Source: an uncultured Dorea sp.
Lineage (GTDB): Bacteria > Bacillota > Clostridia > Lachnospirales > Lachnospiraceae
Assembly (NCBI GenBank): GCA_910577685.1
Contig: CAJTOH010000024.1
Span: 1 to 55,686, forward strand
Length of the DNA stretch: 55,686 nt
Reading direction: 5' to 3'
Position 1 is the stretch's first letter; the number at the start of each line of letters is the position of its first letter. The position numbers and the translations under genes were made by a program. Positions 33,596-42,216 of this stretch are shown piece after piece. The notes beneath the pieces are model-generated. The model searched no databases. It worked only from the letters and a program-made list of their open reading frames with translations, and was not told the origin of the DNA.

Positions 33596-33665
33596 ACTTT
33601 CACTCTCTCCTTTTCACTCTCCCGGGGCGGCCGCTATTAGCCTTGCCGCCTCCGGAATACCTGCC

Positions 33666-35039
33666 TTATTTGAGCTTCTTCACCAGCTCGCCTACGCCTT
33701 TTTCGGCAACAACCTTGCCGTCCTTTGCGATTACATTGCCGCGTACAAGGGTCATGACCGGAAGTCCTTTGCCTTTCAGCCCGACAAACGCCGAAATCCT
33801 ATTCACATACAGAAGAGATTCTTCCGTAATCTCCCACTCCTTCTCCGGGTCAACAATCAGAAGGTCTGCGTCGAATCCCGGCTTAATATCGCCTTTCCTG
33901 CCATAGATGCCGAACGCCTTCGCCGGCAGCACGGACATGGCATTGGCAAGCGCCGTCGGGCATACCCCGCGTTTCACGACGCCTTCGCTGAATGCTGCCT
34001 GAAAACCGCTCTGGATACCGGAACATCCGCCCCAGACATCGAATACCGTCTCAATCTTATTGCCAAGGATCTCATTAAACTTCTCATCGTAGGAACACGG
34101 AGAATGGTCGGAAGCAATTCCGCTGAAAACCCCCGCCTTCACATACTCCCACATCTCCTCCACAGCCTCTTTCGGCTGAAGGATCGGTGCGCATTTATAA
34201 AGAGGCCCTTTTTCAATCACGTCTTCATTGCAAAATGTCAGATAGTGGGTACAGGTCTCAGCCGTAATATCATATCCCTCATCCTGGGCCGCCTTGATCT
34301 TCTTCGCAACCGCCGGGTGTGATACATGGCAGATATGCGCCTTGCATCCCGTCGCCTTGGCAATCTCAATGATGGCGTCCGTAGCGACGATCTCCGCAAC
34401 CACAGGGCGGGACTCAAGGAACGCCTTCCAGTCGTTGCGTCCGGCCTCCTTCATCCTCTTTTCCTGATTCTTGATGATCGCATAGTCTTCACAATGGAAT
34501 CCTGCGCGTCCGCCAAACTCCTTGATGATATCCATGGCTTCCATTGCCTGCCCATAGTTCAGCGACTCATAATCCGGAGAAACCGGTCCGATGAAAGACT
34601 TAAAGGAGACGCATCCCTTCTCGTCCAGATCTTTCAGGTCACCAAAGTTATAGCTGGTAAGACCGCCCCAGAAACAGTAATCAACGTATGCGTTCGGGGA
34701 AACCTTGTTCTCTTTAAAGTCAAACGCTTTTGCATTGGTCATACACGGATCATTCTGGAGAGGCATATCGATCACGGTGGTATATCCGCCAAGCGCGGCG
34801 GCAGCCGTGCCGTGCTCATAATCCTCGCGCCACTCGAAACCAGGATCGTTCAGATGCGCATGGGTATCGATTGCTCCCGGAAATACGTATTTGCCTGCCG
34901 CGTCAATGACCTTTTCCGCTTCCGGTTCTTCCCCTTTCGTCAGAACCGCGGCAATCCTTCCGTCTTTGACTGCAACGTTACCTTCTGTTACGGCGTCCGC
35001 CGTAACAATCTTACCATTTTTAATTAAAACGTCATACAT
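33666..35039 (-). CDS. Allantoinase, copy 1
   Basis: A 457-residue cyclic amidohydrolase that opens allantoin to allantoate. Binuclear metal site visible: H60 and H62 (DTHAHLNDPG), carbamylated lysine K147 (CVSFKSFIGP), H182 (GFHCED), His in HICHVSH and Asp in ASDHSP. Matches AllB better than dihydropyrimidinase. The start is ATG 35037-35039 with AGGAGG 8 bases upstream; a TTG two codons earlier is unlikely. It follows permease copy 2 by 16 bases. Whether copies 1 and 2 differ in allantoin enantiomer or take another ureide is open; no symbol is given because both copies qualify as AllB. Confidence 0.88.
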   Translation of the reverse strand: MYDVLIKNGKIVTADAVTEGNVAVKDGRIAAVLTKGEEPEAEKVIDAAGKYVFPGAIDTHAHLNDPGFEWREDYEHGTAAAALGGYTTVIDMPLQNDPCMTNAKAFDFKENKVSPNAYVDYCFWGGLTSYNFGDLKDLDEKGCVSFKSFIGPVSPDYESLNYGQAMEAMDIIKEFGGRAGFHCEDYAIIKNQEKRMKEAGRNDWKAFLESRPVVAEIVATDAIIEIAKATGCKAHICHVSHPAVAKKIKAAQDEGYDITAETCTHYLTFCNEDVIEKGPLYKCAPILQPKEAVEEMWEYVKAGVFSGIASDHSPCSYDEKFNEILGNKIETVFDVWGGCSGIQSGFQAAFSEGVVKRGVCPTALANAMSVLPAKAFGIYGRKGDIKPGFDADLLIVDPEKEWEITEESLLYVNRISAFVGLKGKGLPVMTLVRGNVIAKDGKVVAEKGVGELVKKLK

Positions 35040-35055
35040 TGACAATTCCTCCTAT

Positions 35056-36411
35056 TTATTCCAACGTTGTTCCTTTCCTGAAACGCTCGCAGGACGGCAT
35101 CTTCTTCATCAGGATGTAGAATACAACCCCTGTGGGGATCGTTGCCGTAAAGAATGAAATATTTACGTTAATCAGTCCGATTACCGCGCCTACGGCGATG
35201 GCGATAATTGCCGCCCAGTTAATACCCGCATGGTTTCCGTGCTCATCATAGAGATCGTTTAAAACATCCTCCGTTACATTTCTCTTGTGGAGAATGAAGA
35301 AGTCCGTAATCAGTACCGCAAAGATCGGCGCAAAGAATGCGGAATAAATCTTAACAAACAGGTCAAGCCCCGCTGCGGAACTGTCGTTGGTCAGGATCCA
35401 CGGACAGGTAGCTACGGCAAGGATACCTACGATTACAACGGCCGTCCTGTGCTTGATCTTAAATACATCCATAAATGCATATGCCGGCGGGATTACGTTA
35501 CTTGCAAGGTTGGTGGACAACTGTGCAAAGATAATGAATCCTAACGTTACCAGAAGAACGATCTTGTTGTCTACCATCTGTGCAAACGCGTTGATCGGGT
35601 TCGCAATACCGGTAGCCGTGGAAGCCATAGCGCCGATCAACCCAAGCAATACGGTTGCCGGAACCATTGCGCAGAAGTAAGATGCGCCGCGGGCTACGGA
35701 TGAATATCCTGCCTTTACCTCACGTGAGTAGTCTCCTGCGTTTAACATAACCGTCGTGCTGTTTCCGAAGAAAGCGATAACGGCGCCGATAAACGGCATT
35801 CCCCATGTCCCGCCGTGGCTCATCAGCTTATCGCCGATCACGTCGCCATACTGCGAGATACAGATGTATAACAGATAAATCATAGCGATGGAAATAACGA
35901 CGCCGCCGATATTTCCTACCCATTTCGCTCCCTGGAATCCCTTAATAGATAACAGGATCTGGATTACCTGGAATAGAATGAAGAACACCCAGATATTATC
36001 AAACCCAAAGAACACAATGGAAATATTGTTAAGAGCCGCTCCTCCTAACCATGTCTGGAAACCATACCATACGATCGCCGGAAGCCCTCGGATCAATACC
36101 GGTATGGAACTTCCCTTCGTACCAAATGCGCTCTTTAGCTGGATCGCATAAGGAGCGCCCGTCTTATAACTGAACTGGTCGTTCGCCGCAATACCGATGA
36201 TCAGGATCAGCGAACCGATAAACACTGCGAGGAACAGCTGGATTAAGTTAAGCCCTTTCTCAAGCTGCGCGGAACCCATAGTCAGCGTCCCGATAGAAAT
36301 ACACCCGCCAAGCCAGAGCATCGTGTTGGATCCCCAGCTCATAATACGGTCCTGAGCCTTAATCGGAGCTAATGAGCTCGCCTCTTTCTTTTCGTTGTTT
36401 ACGTCACCCAT
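35056..36411 (-). CDS. NCS1-family permease (allantoin/hydantoin type), copy 2
   Basis: A 451-residue paralogue of the 32.2-kb permease. Same signatures: WLGGCISIGTLTMGSAQ, YKTGAPYAIQLKSAFG, IRGLPAIVWYGFQTWLGGAA, LNAGDYSREV and IPPAYAFMDV. Twelve predicted helices, and a Lys/Arg-rich loop before the last helices. AAAGGAG lies upstream of MGDVNN. It is between the two allantoinases: 83 bases after copy 2, 16 before copy 1. Most likely imports allantoin by cation symport. Confidence 0.88.
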   Translation of the reverse strand: MGDVNNEKKEASSLAPIKAQDRIMSWGSNTMLWLGGCISIGTLTMGSAQLEKGLNLIQLFLAVFIGSLILIIGIAANDQFSYKTGAPYAIQLKSAFGTKGSSIPVLIRGLPAIVWYGFQTWLGGAALNNISIVFFGFDNIWVFFILFQVIQILLSIKGFQGAKWVGNIGGVVISIAMIYLLYICISQYGDVIGDKLMSHGGTWGMPFIGAVIAFFGNSTTVMLNAGDYSREVKAGYSSVARGASYFCAMVPATVLLGLIGAMASTATGIANPINAFAQMVDNKIVLLVTLGFIIFAQLSTNLASNVIPPAYAFMDVFKIKHRTAVVIVGILAVATCPWILTNDSSAAGLDLFVKIYSAFFAPIFAVLITDFFILHKRNVTEDVLNDLYDEHGNHAGINWAAIIAIAVGAVIGLINVNISFFTATIPTGVVFYILMKKMPSCERFRKGTTLE

Positions 36412-36494
36412 AATCTCTCTCCTTTGTCTTTTTCACATTCTTTCCTTACCCGGCGGGCATGCGGAGCTTTTGCCTGTCCGCCGGTCCGGACGAT

Positions 36495-37898
36495 TTATTT
36501 TACCGGCGTGATATATTCTCCGTATCCCACCGCCTCTTCCTTATACATTCCGTCTGCCGCCACTACCTTGCCCCGGATGATCGTACACGTTGGCGCGCCC
36601 TTTCCTTCCTGTCCGTCGAAACAGGATACATGTCCCTTCGTCAGGAGCTTTGTCTGGTCGACCTTCCATGCCTTCTCGGGATCCACGATCACGATATCGC
36701 CGTCGAATCCAAGTTCGAACGCGCCTTTCCGTCCGTACAGCCCGAAGATCTTAGCAGGATTGTAGTCCATAACCTTTGCAATCAGCGTCGGGCTTAATCC
36801 CTTCTTGTTCACAACCATGTCAAACATCATCGGCAGGAAGAACTGGATTGCATTTAAGCCGCCCCATGCATGCCAGATATCCTTTGTAGCATTGTCTTTC
36901 TCCTCGTCAGCCGCCGGGGAATGGTCGCTTCCCACGCATGACAGAGTTCCGTCAAGCACATAATCCCACATCTTCTCCATATCGTCCTTGGTGCGCATCG
37001 GAGGCGTACATTTGGCAGGGGCTCCTTTCTCGAACACGAAGTCCTCCGTGAATCCCAGATAATGAGGGCAAGTCTCCGCCGTAATCGGAAGTCCTTCATG
37101 GATAGCGTCCTTCACAACCTGCGCGACCATCGGATGGCTGACGTGGCAGATGTGTACGCGTCCGTTCGTTGCCCTCGCCATATCGATAACGTTCTTCGTT
37201 GCAACGTACTCCGTCCAGACGTCGTGAGAGTCTAAGAAATCACGGATTTTCTCTTCATTAGTCCGGCCCTCTTTCGCCTTCGCCTCCTTCTCCCTCTCCA
37301 ATACCTGACCGTACTCTTCACAGTGGAACCCGCACAGCGCGTTATATGGTTTCAGGATCTCTAAAGCTTTGCGCACATTCCCCATGTTCACCGTCGGGAA
37401 CAGGTTCCCGTTAGGGCATGTGAATCCTTTGAACGCCGCGACGCCGCAGTTATGCAGGTCTACAAGATCGTTCATGTTGTTCTTGACAGACCCCGGCTTA
37501 TCGTCATAATCGCCTACAAGGCCGCCCCACAGCGCATAGTCGATTACGGAATGTTTGCTGATCTTGCCAAGCTTAAGGTCGAAGATCTCCTTATTCATCA
37601 GAGATGGGTCGTTGTTCAGCGGCATATCGATCAAAGTGGTGCATCCTGCAACCGCCGCCGCGCGGGAACCTGTCTCGAAATCTTCTCTGTACTCGAATCC
37701 CGGCTCGTTCAGGTGCGCATGGCAGTCGATGATACCCGGGAATACATAATTGCCCTTGGCGTCAATCGTCTCCTTCGCCTCCGCTTCGGTTCCTGCCGCC
37801 AAAAACGCTGCATACTTTCCGTCTTGGATCGCGATGTCTGCCTCGTAGATACGGTCCGGGGTCACAAGCCTGCCGTTTCTAATCACTAAATCATACAT
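36495..37898 (-). CDS. Allantoinase, copy 2
   Basis: A 467-residue cyclic amidohydrolase, first gene of the four-gene allantoinase/permease operon. Metal site: H60 and H62 (DCHAHLNEPG), K157 (VAAFKGFT), GFHCEE, HICHVSH and GSDHSP. It differs from copy 1 by a longer loop before the lysine and different residues around the substrate pocket (CPNGNLFPTVNMG against PVSPDYESLNYG). AGGAGG precedes MYDLVIRNG. The promoter is at 37957-37985, with the shared cluster motif just after the predicted transcription start. Confidence 0.88.
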   Translation of the reverse strand: MYDLVIRNGRLVTPDRIYEADIAIQDGKYAAFLAAGTEAEAKETIDAKGNYVFPGIIDCHAHLNEPGFEYREDFETGSRAAAVAGCTTLIDMPLNNDPSLMNKEIFDLKLGKISKHSVIDYALWGGLVGDYDDKPGSVKNNMNDLVDLHNCGVAAFKGFTCPNGNLFPTVNMGNVRKALEILKPYNALCGFHCEEYGQVLEREKEAKAKEGRTNEEKIRDFLDSHDVWTEYVATKNVIDMARATNGRVHICHVSHPMVAQVVKDAIHEGLPITAETCPHYLGFTEDFVFEKGAPAKCTPPMRTKDDMEKMWDYVLDGTLSCVGSDHSPAADEEKDNATKDIWHAWGGLNAIQFFLPMMFDMVVNKKGLSPTLIAKVMDYNPAKIFGLYGRKGAFELGFDGDIVIVDPEKAWKVDQTKLLTKGHVSCFDGQEGKGAPTCTIIRGKVVAADGMYKEEAVGYGEYITPVK

Positions 37899-37926
37899 AA
37901 CATACCTCCTAAAAATTGTTTTTTCC

Positions 37927-37944
37927 GGTCAACCACATTTTAAC
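37927..37944 (+). promoter_or_regulatory. Shared cluster motif, copy before allantoinase 2
   Basis: GGTCAACCACATTTTAAC. It lies just downstream of the -10 box of the allantoinase-2 promoter, where bound protein would block or modulate initiation. Read on the minus strand it contains TGTGGTTGAC, which loosely resembles the TTGGTTAA core remembered for the Bacillus subtilis PucR box. Confidence 0.5.
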
Positions 37945-37956
37945 TATCTGTATACT

Positions 37957-37985
37957 ATTTTAATCTAAAATGAAACAAATCACAA
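37957..37985 (-). promoter_or_regulatory. Promoter of the allantoinase/permease operon
   Basis: Minus strand TTGTGA (37980-37985), 17 bp, TAAAAT (37957-37962). The 306-base gap 37899-38204 otherwise holds AT-rich sequence, the shared motif and the allH leader hairpin. Confidence 0.55.
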
Positions 37986-38152
37986 TAGAACAAAACAGAG
38001 AATATCTTCCATCATTTTTGTGAAATATACACAAAACACTTTTATTTTGTCGTTAATATATTATCATTATGTACTAAAAACACAAAACCAGATTTTAATT
38101 CTTTATGATTGTAATTTCCCATGTTCTCTGATACCATATATTAAAAGCCACC

Positions 38153-38170
38153 GACAGGCATCCGCCTGTC
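38153..38170 (+). promoter_or_regulatory. Leader hairpin before allH
   Basis: GACAGGC-ATCC-GCCTGTC, a perfect 7-bp stem with a 4-base loop, ending 20 bases before the AAAGGAG of allH. There is no U-run, so it is not a terminator; it may affect translation or mRNA stability. Confidence 0.45.
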
Positions 38171-38204
38171 ATGGCAAAGCACTGACAGCAAAGGAGCGCT
38201 GACC

Positions 38205-39116
38205 ATGGAATATCCAATCACACAATTATCCGCTTATGCCGAAAGCATACTGGAATCTCTCACAGCCGGTACTGTCCATTCCGTATACCGGCGCACCATC
38301 AACCTGACGGACGGACGGCAGATCCTATCCTTACAGACAGAACATTCTCCTTTGTCCCCCATCAGCCTGATCTCCGGCTTAAACGCCGACGAATTCGGCG
38401 CGCTGTCTGTCAAGACAGGCGACGAAGTATGCTTTCACAAAGACGGCTTAACCATTCGCAATGCCGGGAGGAATCCCCGCGCCGCTTACCGGTTCACCTG
38501 CAAAGACTTTAGAGTATATGACCTAAAACTATCAACACCGCTTAACGCGCCCTCGCGCCTGACCCTTACCGCCAACATCCAAAAAGCCGTATCCTGCGCA
38601 GAGACCGGCGGATTAGCGGCCCTGTTCCACCCCCGGGCGGGCCCGCCGCTTCTTTCCGGCGATGCAGACGGCCAAAAGCCTGGGGCCGACAGTGATTTAT
38701 CCTTCGTACTCCTTGCCGCAAGGAACTACCTCCTGCGCTGCAATGAATTTATTCTTGCCAAGAAGTATCCCGAGGCAGCCTCAGAGCTTATCCGGCTTCT
38801 GGGTTTAGGGTGCGGCCTGACTCCAAGCGGCGACGATTTCCTCTGCGGGGTATTAGCAGGCTTTCTCTTCTCCGGCAATACGGAGCATCCCTTTGCAAAA
38901 CGCCTTAGGGACATAGTCGCAGACAAGCTTGCCGACACCATCGACATCAGCGCCGCTTTCCTATCCTGCGCCCTTAAAAACCAATTCAGCTTACCGGTGG
39001 TCCGCCTGTATCGTCTGCCGCCGCCCGAAGAGATCCTTGCCTCCTTTGGAGCAGTCGGACATTCTTCCGGCATAGACACCCTCTGCGGCCTCCTCTGGTG
39101 CCTTACGCATATCTGA
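38205..39116 (+). CDS. allH: AllH (DUF2877), oxamate carbamoyltransferase subunit
   Basis: 303 residues with the DUF2877 signature at about 200-222: GLGCGLTPSGDDFLCGVLAG. In E. coli the homologue YlbF is the third subunit of oxamate carbamoyltransferase with FdrA/AllF and YlbE/AllG. Here it is some 9.5 kb away from the fused AllF-AllG gene and on the other strand, sharing the divergent control region with allantoinase 2. AAAGGAG lies 8 bases before the ATG. The N-terminal part (to about 190) is less conserved to my eye. It is the only DUF2877-type gene in the window, which makes the complex complete. Confidence 0.85.
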   Translation: MEYPITQLSAYAESILESLTAGTVHSVYRRTINLTDGRQILSLQTEHSPLSPISLISGLNADEFGALSVKTGDEVCFHKDGLTIRNAGRNPRAAYRFTCKDFRVYDLKLSTPLNAPSRLTLTANIQKAVSCAETGGLAALFHPRAGPPLLSGDADGQKPGADSDLSFVLLAARNYLLRCNEFILAKKYPEAASELIRLLGLGCGLTPSGDDFLCGVLAGFLFSGNTEHPFAKRLRDIVADKLADTIDISAAFLSCALKNQFSLPVVRLYRLPPPEEILASFGAVGHSSGIDTLCGLLWCLTHI

Positions 39117-39136
39117 ATACGCGGAACCGAAAAATC

Positions 39137-39182
39137 AAAAAGGGAATCGTCCCGGCACTGTCATTTCCGCCTGACGATTCCC
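39137..39182 (-). terminator. Terminator of the M20-DAO-etfBA operon
   Basis: Perfect 10-bp stem GGGAATCGTC (39142-39151) / GACGATTCCC (39173-39182), followed by TTTTT on the minus strand, between convergent etfA and allH. Confidence 0.75.
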
Positions 39183-39222
39183 TCTATCTTATCGCGTTAT
39201 ATCAAACCACCCAAAATCTTTT

Positions 39223-40206
39223 CTAAAGATTCAGATAGTTCTCCAGAACATCCTTTAAGTCAGCCGCTATTCCATAATCGGCAACACTATAGATCGCCGC
39301 GTCTTCATCTGTATTTACAGCCACAAACAGCTTTGTATCCTTGATGCCTTCCGTGTGCTGGATAGCGCCGGACACACCGAAGGAGATACAGATCTTCGGA
39401 CGAATGGTAAGCCCCGTCTGCCCTATCTGGTGATTGAACGGAATCATCTCAGAATCTACCATCGGTCTTGTTCCGCCGATGGCTCCGCCGACTTTTTCTG
39501 CAAATTTCTCAAGCAGGGCAAAGTTATCGTCCTCAAGAACCCCTCTTCCGCCGACTACTACAACCTCGGCTCCAAGGATGCTTCCCGTCTCATTTTCTGC
39601 CGCCGCCTCTTCGATTACCTCAATCTTGGACTCTCCAACCTTGATATCGTCAAAACACTCAATCTTTGCCTGTCCGCCTGCCGTTTCTTCCTGAGGAGTG
39701 TACACGCCCGGCCTTACGGTCATCATCTGCGGGTAGAATCCATCCCTCGTGATAATCGTTACGAAAACATTCTCTCCGAAGGACGGCTTATTCTGCTTAA
39801 TATAATAAGAGCCGTCTTCTTTCGTTCCTACCAGAACCTCCGTACAGTCCGCCGTCAGGCCGCAACCCAGCTTCATTGCTACACGTGAGAAGATGGAACG
39901 TCCCTCCGGAGTCGCCGGAATCAGGACGCCGGACGGATCGATCTTCTTAAGCATCTCGGCAATTGCCTTGCTTACCGCGTCGTCCTGCTGAGAGCAGTCG
40001 CGGCCTGCCTTGACGGCGTAGATTTCTTCCACGCCCAGCTTATCAAGCGTTGCCGCAATACCGTCAACCTCTTCTGCCAGCACGATTGCCTGGATCTTCT
40101 CGCCGGTCGTCTTCCGGATCTCCTTAGCCGCTGAAACCAGTTCTGCAGCTACCGGCTCTAATTTACCCTTATAACTTTCTGCATAAACACAAATTCCATT
40201 AGCCAT
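39223..40206 (-). CDS. etfA: Electron transfer flavoprotein alpha subunit
   Basis: 327 residues. The C-terminal half has the FAD-binding signature of EtfA: VVVGGRGV, GGTRPMVD, PFNHQIGQTG, ISFGVSGAIQH and FVAVNTDEDAAIY. The N-terminal domain is the usual Rossmann-like fold. Start at ATG 40204-40206 with AAAGGA upstream, 4 bases after etfB stops. With EtfB it carries electrons from a flavoprotein dehydrogenase, here most likely the DAO-family enzyme two genes upstream. Confidence 0.93.
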   Translation of the reverse strand: MANGICVYAESYKGKLEPVAAELVSAAKEIRKTTGEKIQAIVLAEEVDGIAATLDKLGVEEIYAVKAGRDCSQQDDAVSKAIAEMLKKIDPSGVLIPATPEGRSIFSRVAMKLGCGLTADCTEVLVGTKEDGSYYIKQNKPSFGENVFVTIITRDGFYPQMMTVRPGVYTPQEETAGGQAKIECFDDIKVGESKIEVIEEAAAENETGSILGAEVVVVGGRGVLEDDNFALLEKFAEKVGGAIGGTRPMVDSEMIPFNHQIGQTGLTIRPKICISFGVSGAIQHTEGIKDTKLFVAVNTDEDAAIYSVADYGIAADLKDVLENYLNL

Positions 40207-40210
40207 CGGT

Positions 40211-41002
40211 CTACTTTCCTTTCTCCTCTTCAATCAGTTCCTTAAGCTTCTTCGCAAGCTCTGCCGGCGTTCCGTTAAGCATGGTCGCTTTTCTTCCCGC
40301 TTTCGGGGAGAAGGAATCCACAACCGCCGTCGGGGAACCTGCGATACCGACCTCGTCGAGGGGCAGTCCCAGATCCGCATTGGTGTAGGTCTCAAGCGGT
40401 TTATTCTTCGCAGCGCGTTTGGTACGAAGGGTTGCAAGACGCGGCTCATTGCATCCGAAGTTAAACGAAATCATTGCAGGAAGGGCGCACTTAATGCTCA
40501 GCCGTTTGTCGTGGAACTTCTTCACCGCCACGATCTTGTCCGCCTCTGCCTCGTCATACTTCATCCCCTGAGCCTCTACCACATGAGGGATATCGAGACA
40601 CTCGGCAACCATCGCTCCCACCTGCCCGGTAGCTCCGTCTGCCGACAGCGCTCCGCCGAGAATCAGATCGAATTCGCCGTATTTCCTGATCGCCGCCGCC
40701 AATACCTTTGCGGTAGCAACCGTATCTCCTCCTGCAACCGCCCTGTCCGTAACCAGACAAGACTCGTCGCATCCCAGCGCCATCGCGTCTCTTAACGACT
40801 TTTCGGCATCCGGCGGTCCCATAGTAAACACAACAACCTTTCCGCCTGTCTGCTCTTTAAGAAGCATAGCCTCCTCGATGGCGTTTAAATCGGCCGGATT
40901 TACCATACCTTCCGAGCTGGCCCGCACAAGCGCATGGGTTTCCGGATCTACGGATACGTCGTTTGAAACTGGAACCTGTTTAATAAGAACTGCTATATTC
41001 AT
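40211..41002 (-). CDS. etfB: Electron transfer flavoprotein beta subunit
   Basis: 263 residues. MNIAVLIKQVPVSNDVSVD at the start, NPADLNAIEEAM, and a TDRAVAGGDTVATAKVLA loop where clostridial NADH-linked Etf proteins bind their nucleotide or second FAD. That loop is kept rather than lost as in mitochondrial EtfB, so a bifurcating or NAD-linked Etf is conceivable but not shown. AGGAGG lies 5 bases before the ATG. Between the DAO gene and etfA. Confidence 0.92.
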   Translation of the reverse strand: MNIAVLIKQVPVSNDVSVDPETHALVRASSEGMVNPADLNAIEEAMLLKEQTGGKVVVFTMGPPDAEKSLRDAMALGCDESCLVTDRAVAGGDTVATAKVLAAAIRKYGEFDLILGGALSADGATGQVGAMVAECLDIPHVVEAQGMKYDEAEADKIVAVKKFHDKRLSIKCALPAMISFNFGCNEPRLATLRTKRAAKNKPLETYTNADLGLPLDEVGIAGSPTAVVDSFSPKAGRKATMLNGTPAELAKKLKELIEEEKGK

Positions 41003-41028
41003 GGTTTCCTCCTGTTATCTGTCCTTTT

Positions 41029-42189
41029 TTACAAAAGACGCTTAAACGCCCAATTCTCCAGTAATGGTGTGCTCTCGCCGCGCATAATCAGTTTTGCAAG
41101 ATCACGGGTTGCAGCCGGAGCTTCGATTACGCCGTTTCCGCCGTATCCTGTGGAAAGCATATAGCCTTCAACCGGAGTCTCGCCTAAGATCGGCCAGAAG
41201 TCCTTCGGCTCCGCACGGTAGGATAACCATGAAGATACCAGTCCGCTGTCTACGATTCCAGGAACCTTTGCCTCTAACTGGTCAAGCAGGAAGTCGATAA
41301 AGTAGTCGTCTGTTCCGCCTGTCGCCGGCAATTTATCCGGATCCCACTGGCCTGCATGCATCGGGTTGCTTAAGTCCATAGATAAGTGGGACTTGCAGAT
41401 AAAGATGTTGTCGCCTGCCCGCAGTCCGTAGAATTCCGGGTATTTCAGTACCGGGAATGTGTAGTCAAGCTTCTTTCCCGGAGGGCATAAGAAGAAAGCT
41501 TCTGCCTTGGTGTGCCAGATCGGTACGTCTAAGCCTACCATCTCTCCTGTAAACTTGCTCCATGGACCCGTACAGTCAACCACTACGTCGAATTCATATT
41601 CCTGCCCGTCGTCCGTCTTAATCCCTTTTACCTTCTTATCCTCTACAACAACTTCAGTCACCTTAACGCCTGTCTTTACCACTCCGCCGTTCTTCTGGAA
41701 CTTCTTCGCATATGTATTGGAGATCATCGTTCCGTCGAAATATCCGTCGTCTGCCGTGTAACCCGCTCCGAGGATATTGTCCGTCGAAATATCCGGCAGG
41801 ATCTCTTTGATGCGGTCTTTGTCTGTGATATACTCTCCTGTGTAACCTGCAGCCTTAGCAAGAGCGATACCCGTCTTAATAACCTTCTCCACTTCTTCAT
41901 TAGTAGCTACTACCAGCGTTCCGGTCTTGTCAAAGCCTGCGGAACCCTTCTCTTCTGCTTCCATCTTGAGGTAGGACTCGAATCCGTAGAGTCTTACGTC
42001 CCAGTACCTGTTCTTAAGGGAGTCGTCGAAGAGACACACCGTACCTGCTGATTTTGCCGTGGAAGCTCCTCCGATGGTGTCCTTCTCAAATACGATTACC
42101 TCTGCTTCTCCATCATAAAGGCTTAAGTGATAGCCCAGCGCTGTTCCGGAGATACCTCCGCCGATGATACCGATTTTTTTCTTTGCCAT
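41029..42189 (-). CDS. DAO-family FAD-dependent oxidoreductase
   Basis: 386 residues. N-terminal FAD Rossmann motif IGIIGGGISGTALGYHLS, then the acidic strand end VIVFEKD; C-terminal STGYGGNGVIEAPAATRDLA closes the FAD site. The fold is that of sarcosine/dimethylglycine dehydrogenase and glycine oxidase enzymes, which oxidise C-N bonds of amino acids. Lack of a nearby oxygen-using system and the adjacent etfBA genes indicate that electrons go to Etf, so it should act as a dehydrogenase. It follows the second M20 hydrolase by 27 bases; the natural substrate would be the amine or amino acid that hydrolase releases (inference). Confidence 0.85.
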   Translation of the reverse strand: MAKKKIGIIGGGISGTALGYHLSLYDGEAEVIVFEKDTIGGASTAKSAGTVCLFDDSLKNRYWDVRLYGFESYLKMEAEEKGSAGFDKTGTLVVATNEEVEKVIKTGIALAKAAGYTGEYITDKDRIKEILPDISTDNILGAGYTADDGYFDGTMISNTYAKKFQKNGGVVKTGVKVTEVVVEDKKVKGIKTDDGQEYEFDVVVDCTGPWSKFTGEMVGLDVPIWHTKAEAFFLCPPGKKLDYTFPVLKYPEFYGLRAGDNIFICKSHLSMDLSNPMHAGQWDPDKLPATGGTDDYFIDFLLDQLEAKVPGIVDSGLVSSWLSYRAEPKDFWPILGETPVEGYMLSTGYGGNGVIEAPAATRDLAKLIMRGESTPLLENWAFKRLL

Positions 42190-42216
42190 AGTGATTACCT
42201 TCCTTCTTTTTATTAT

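Noticed and set aside
33666..37898. Dihydropyrimidinase/hydantoinase as the main call for the two amidohydrolases
   Set aside because: The metal-site and flanking motifs with the AllC/AllE/AllD context favour allantoinase; the hydantoinase possibility for one copy is kept as a finding.
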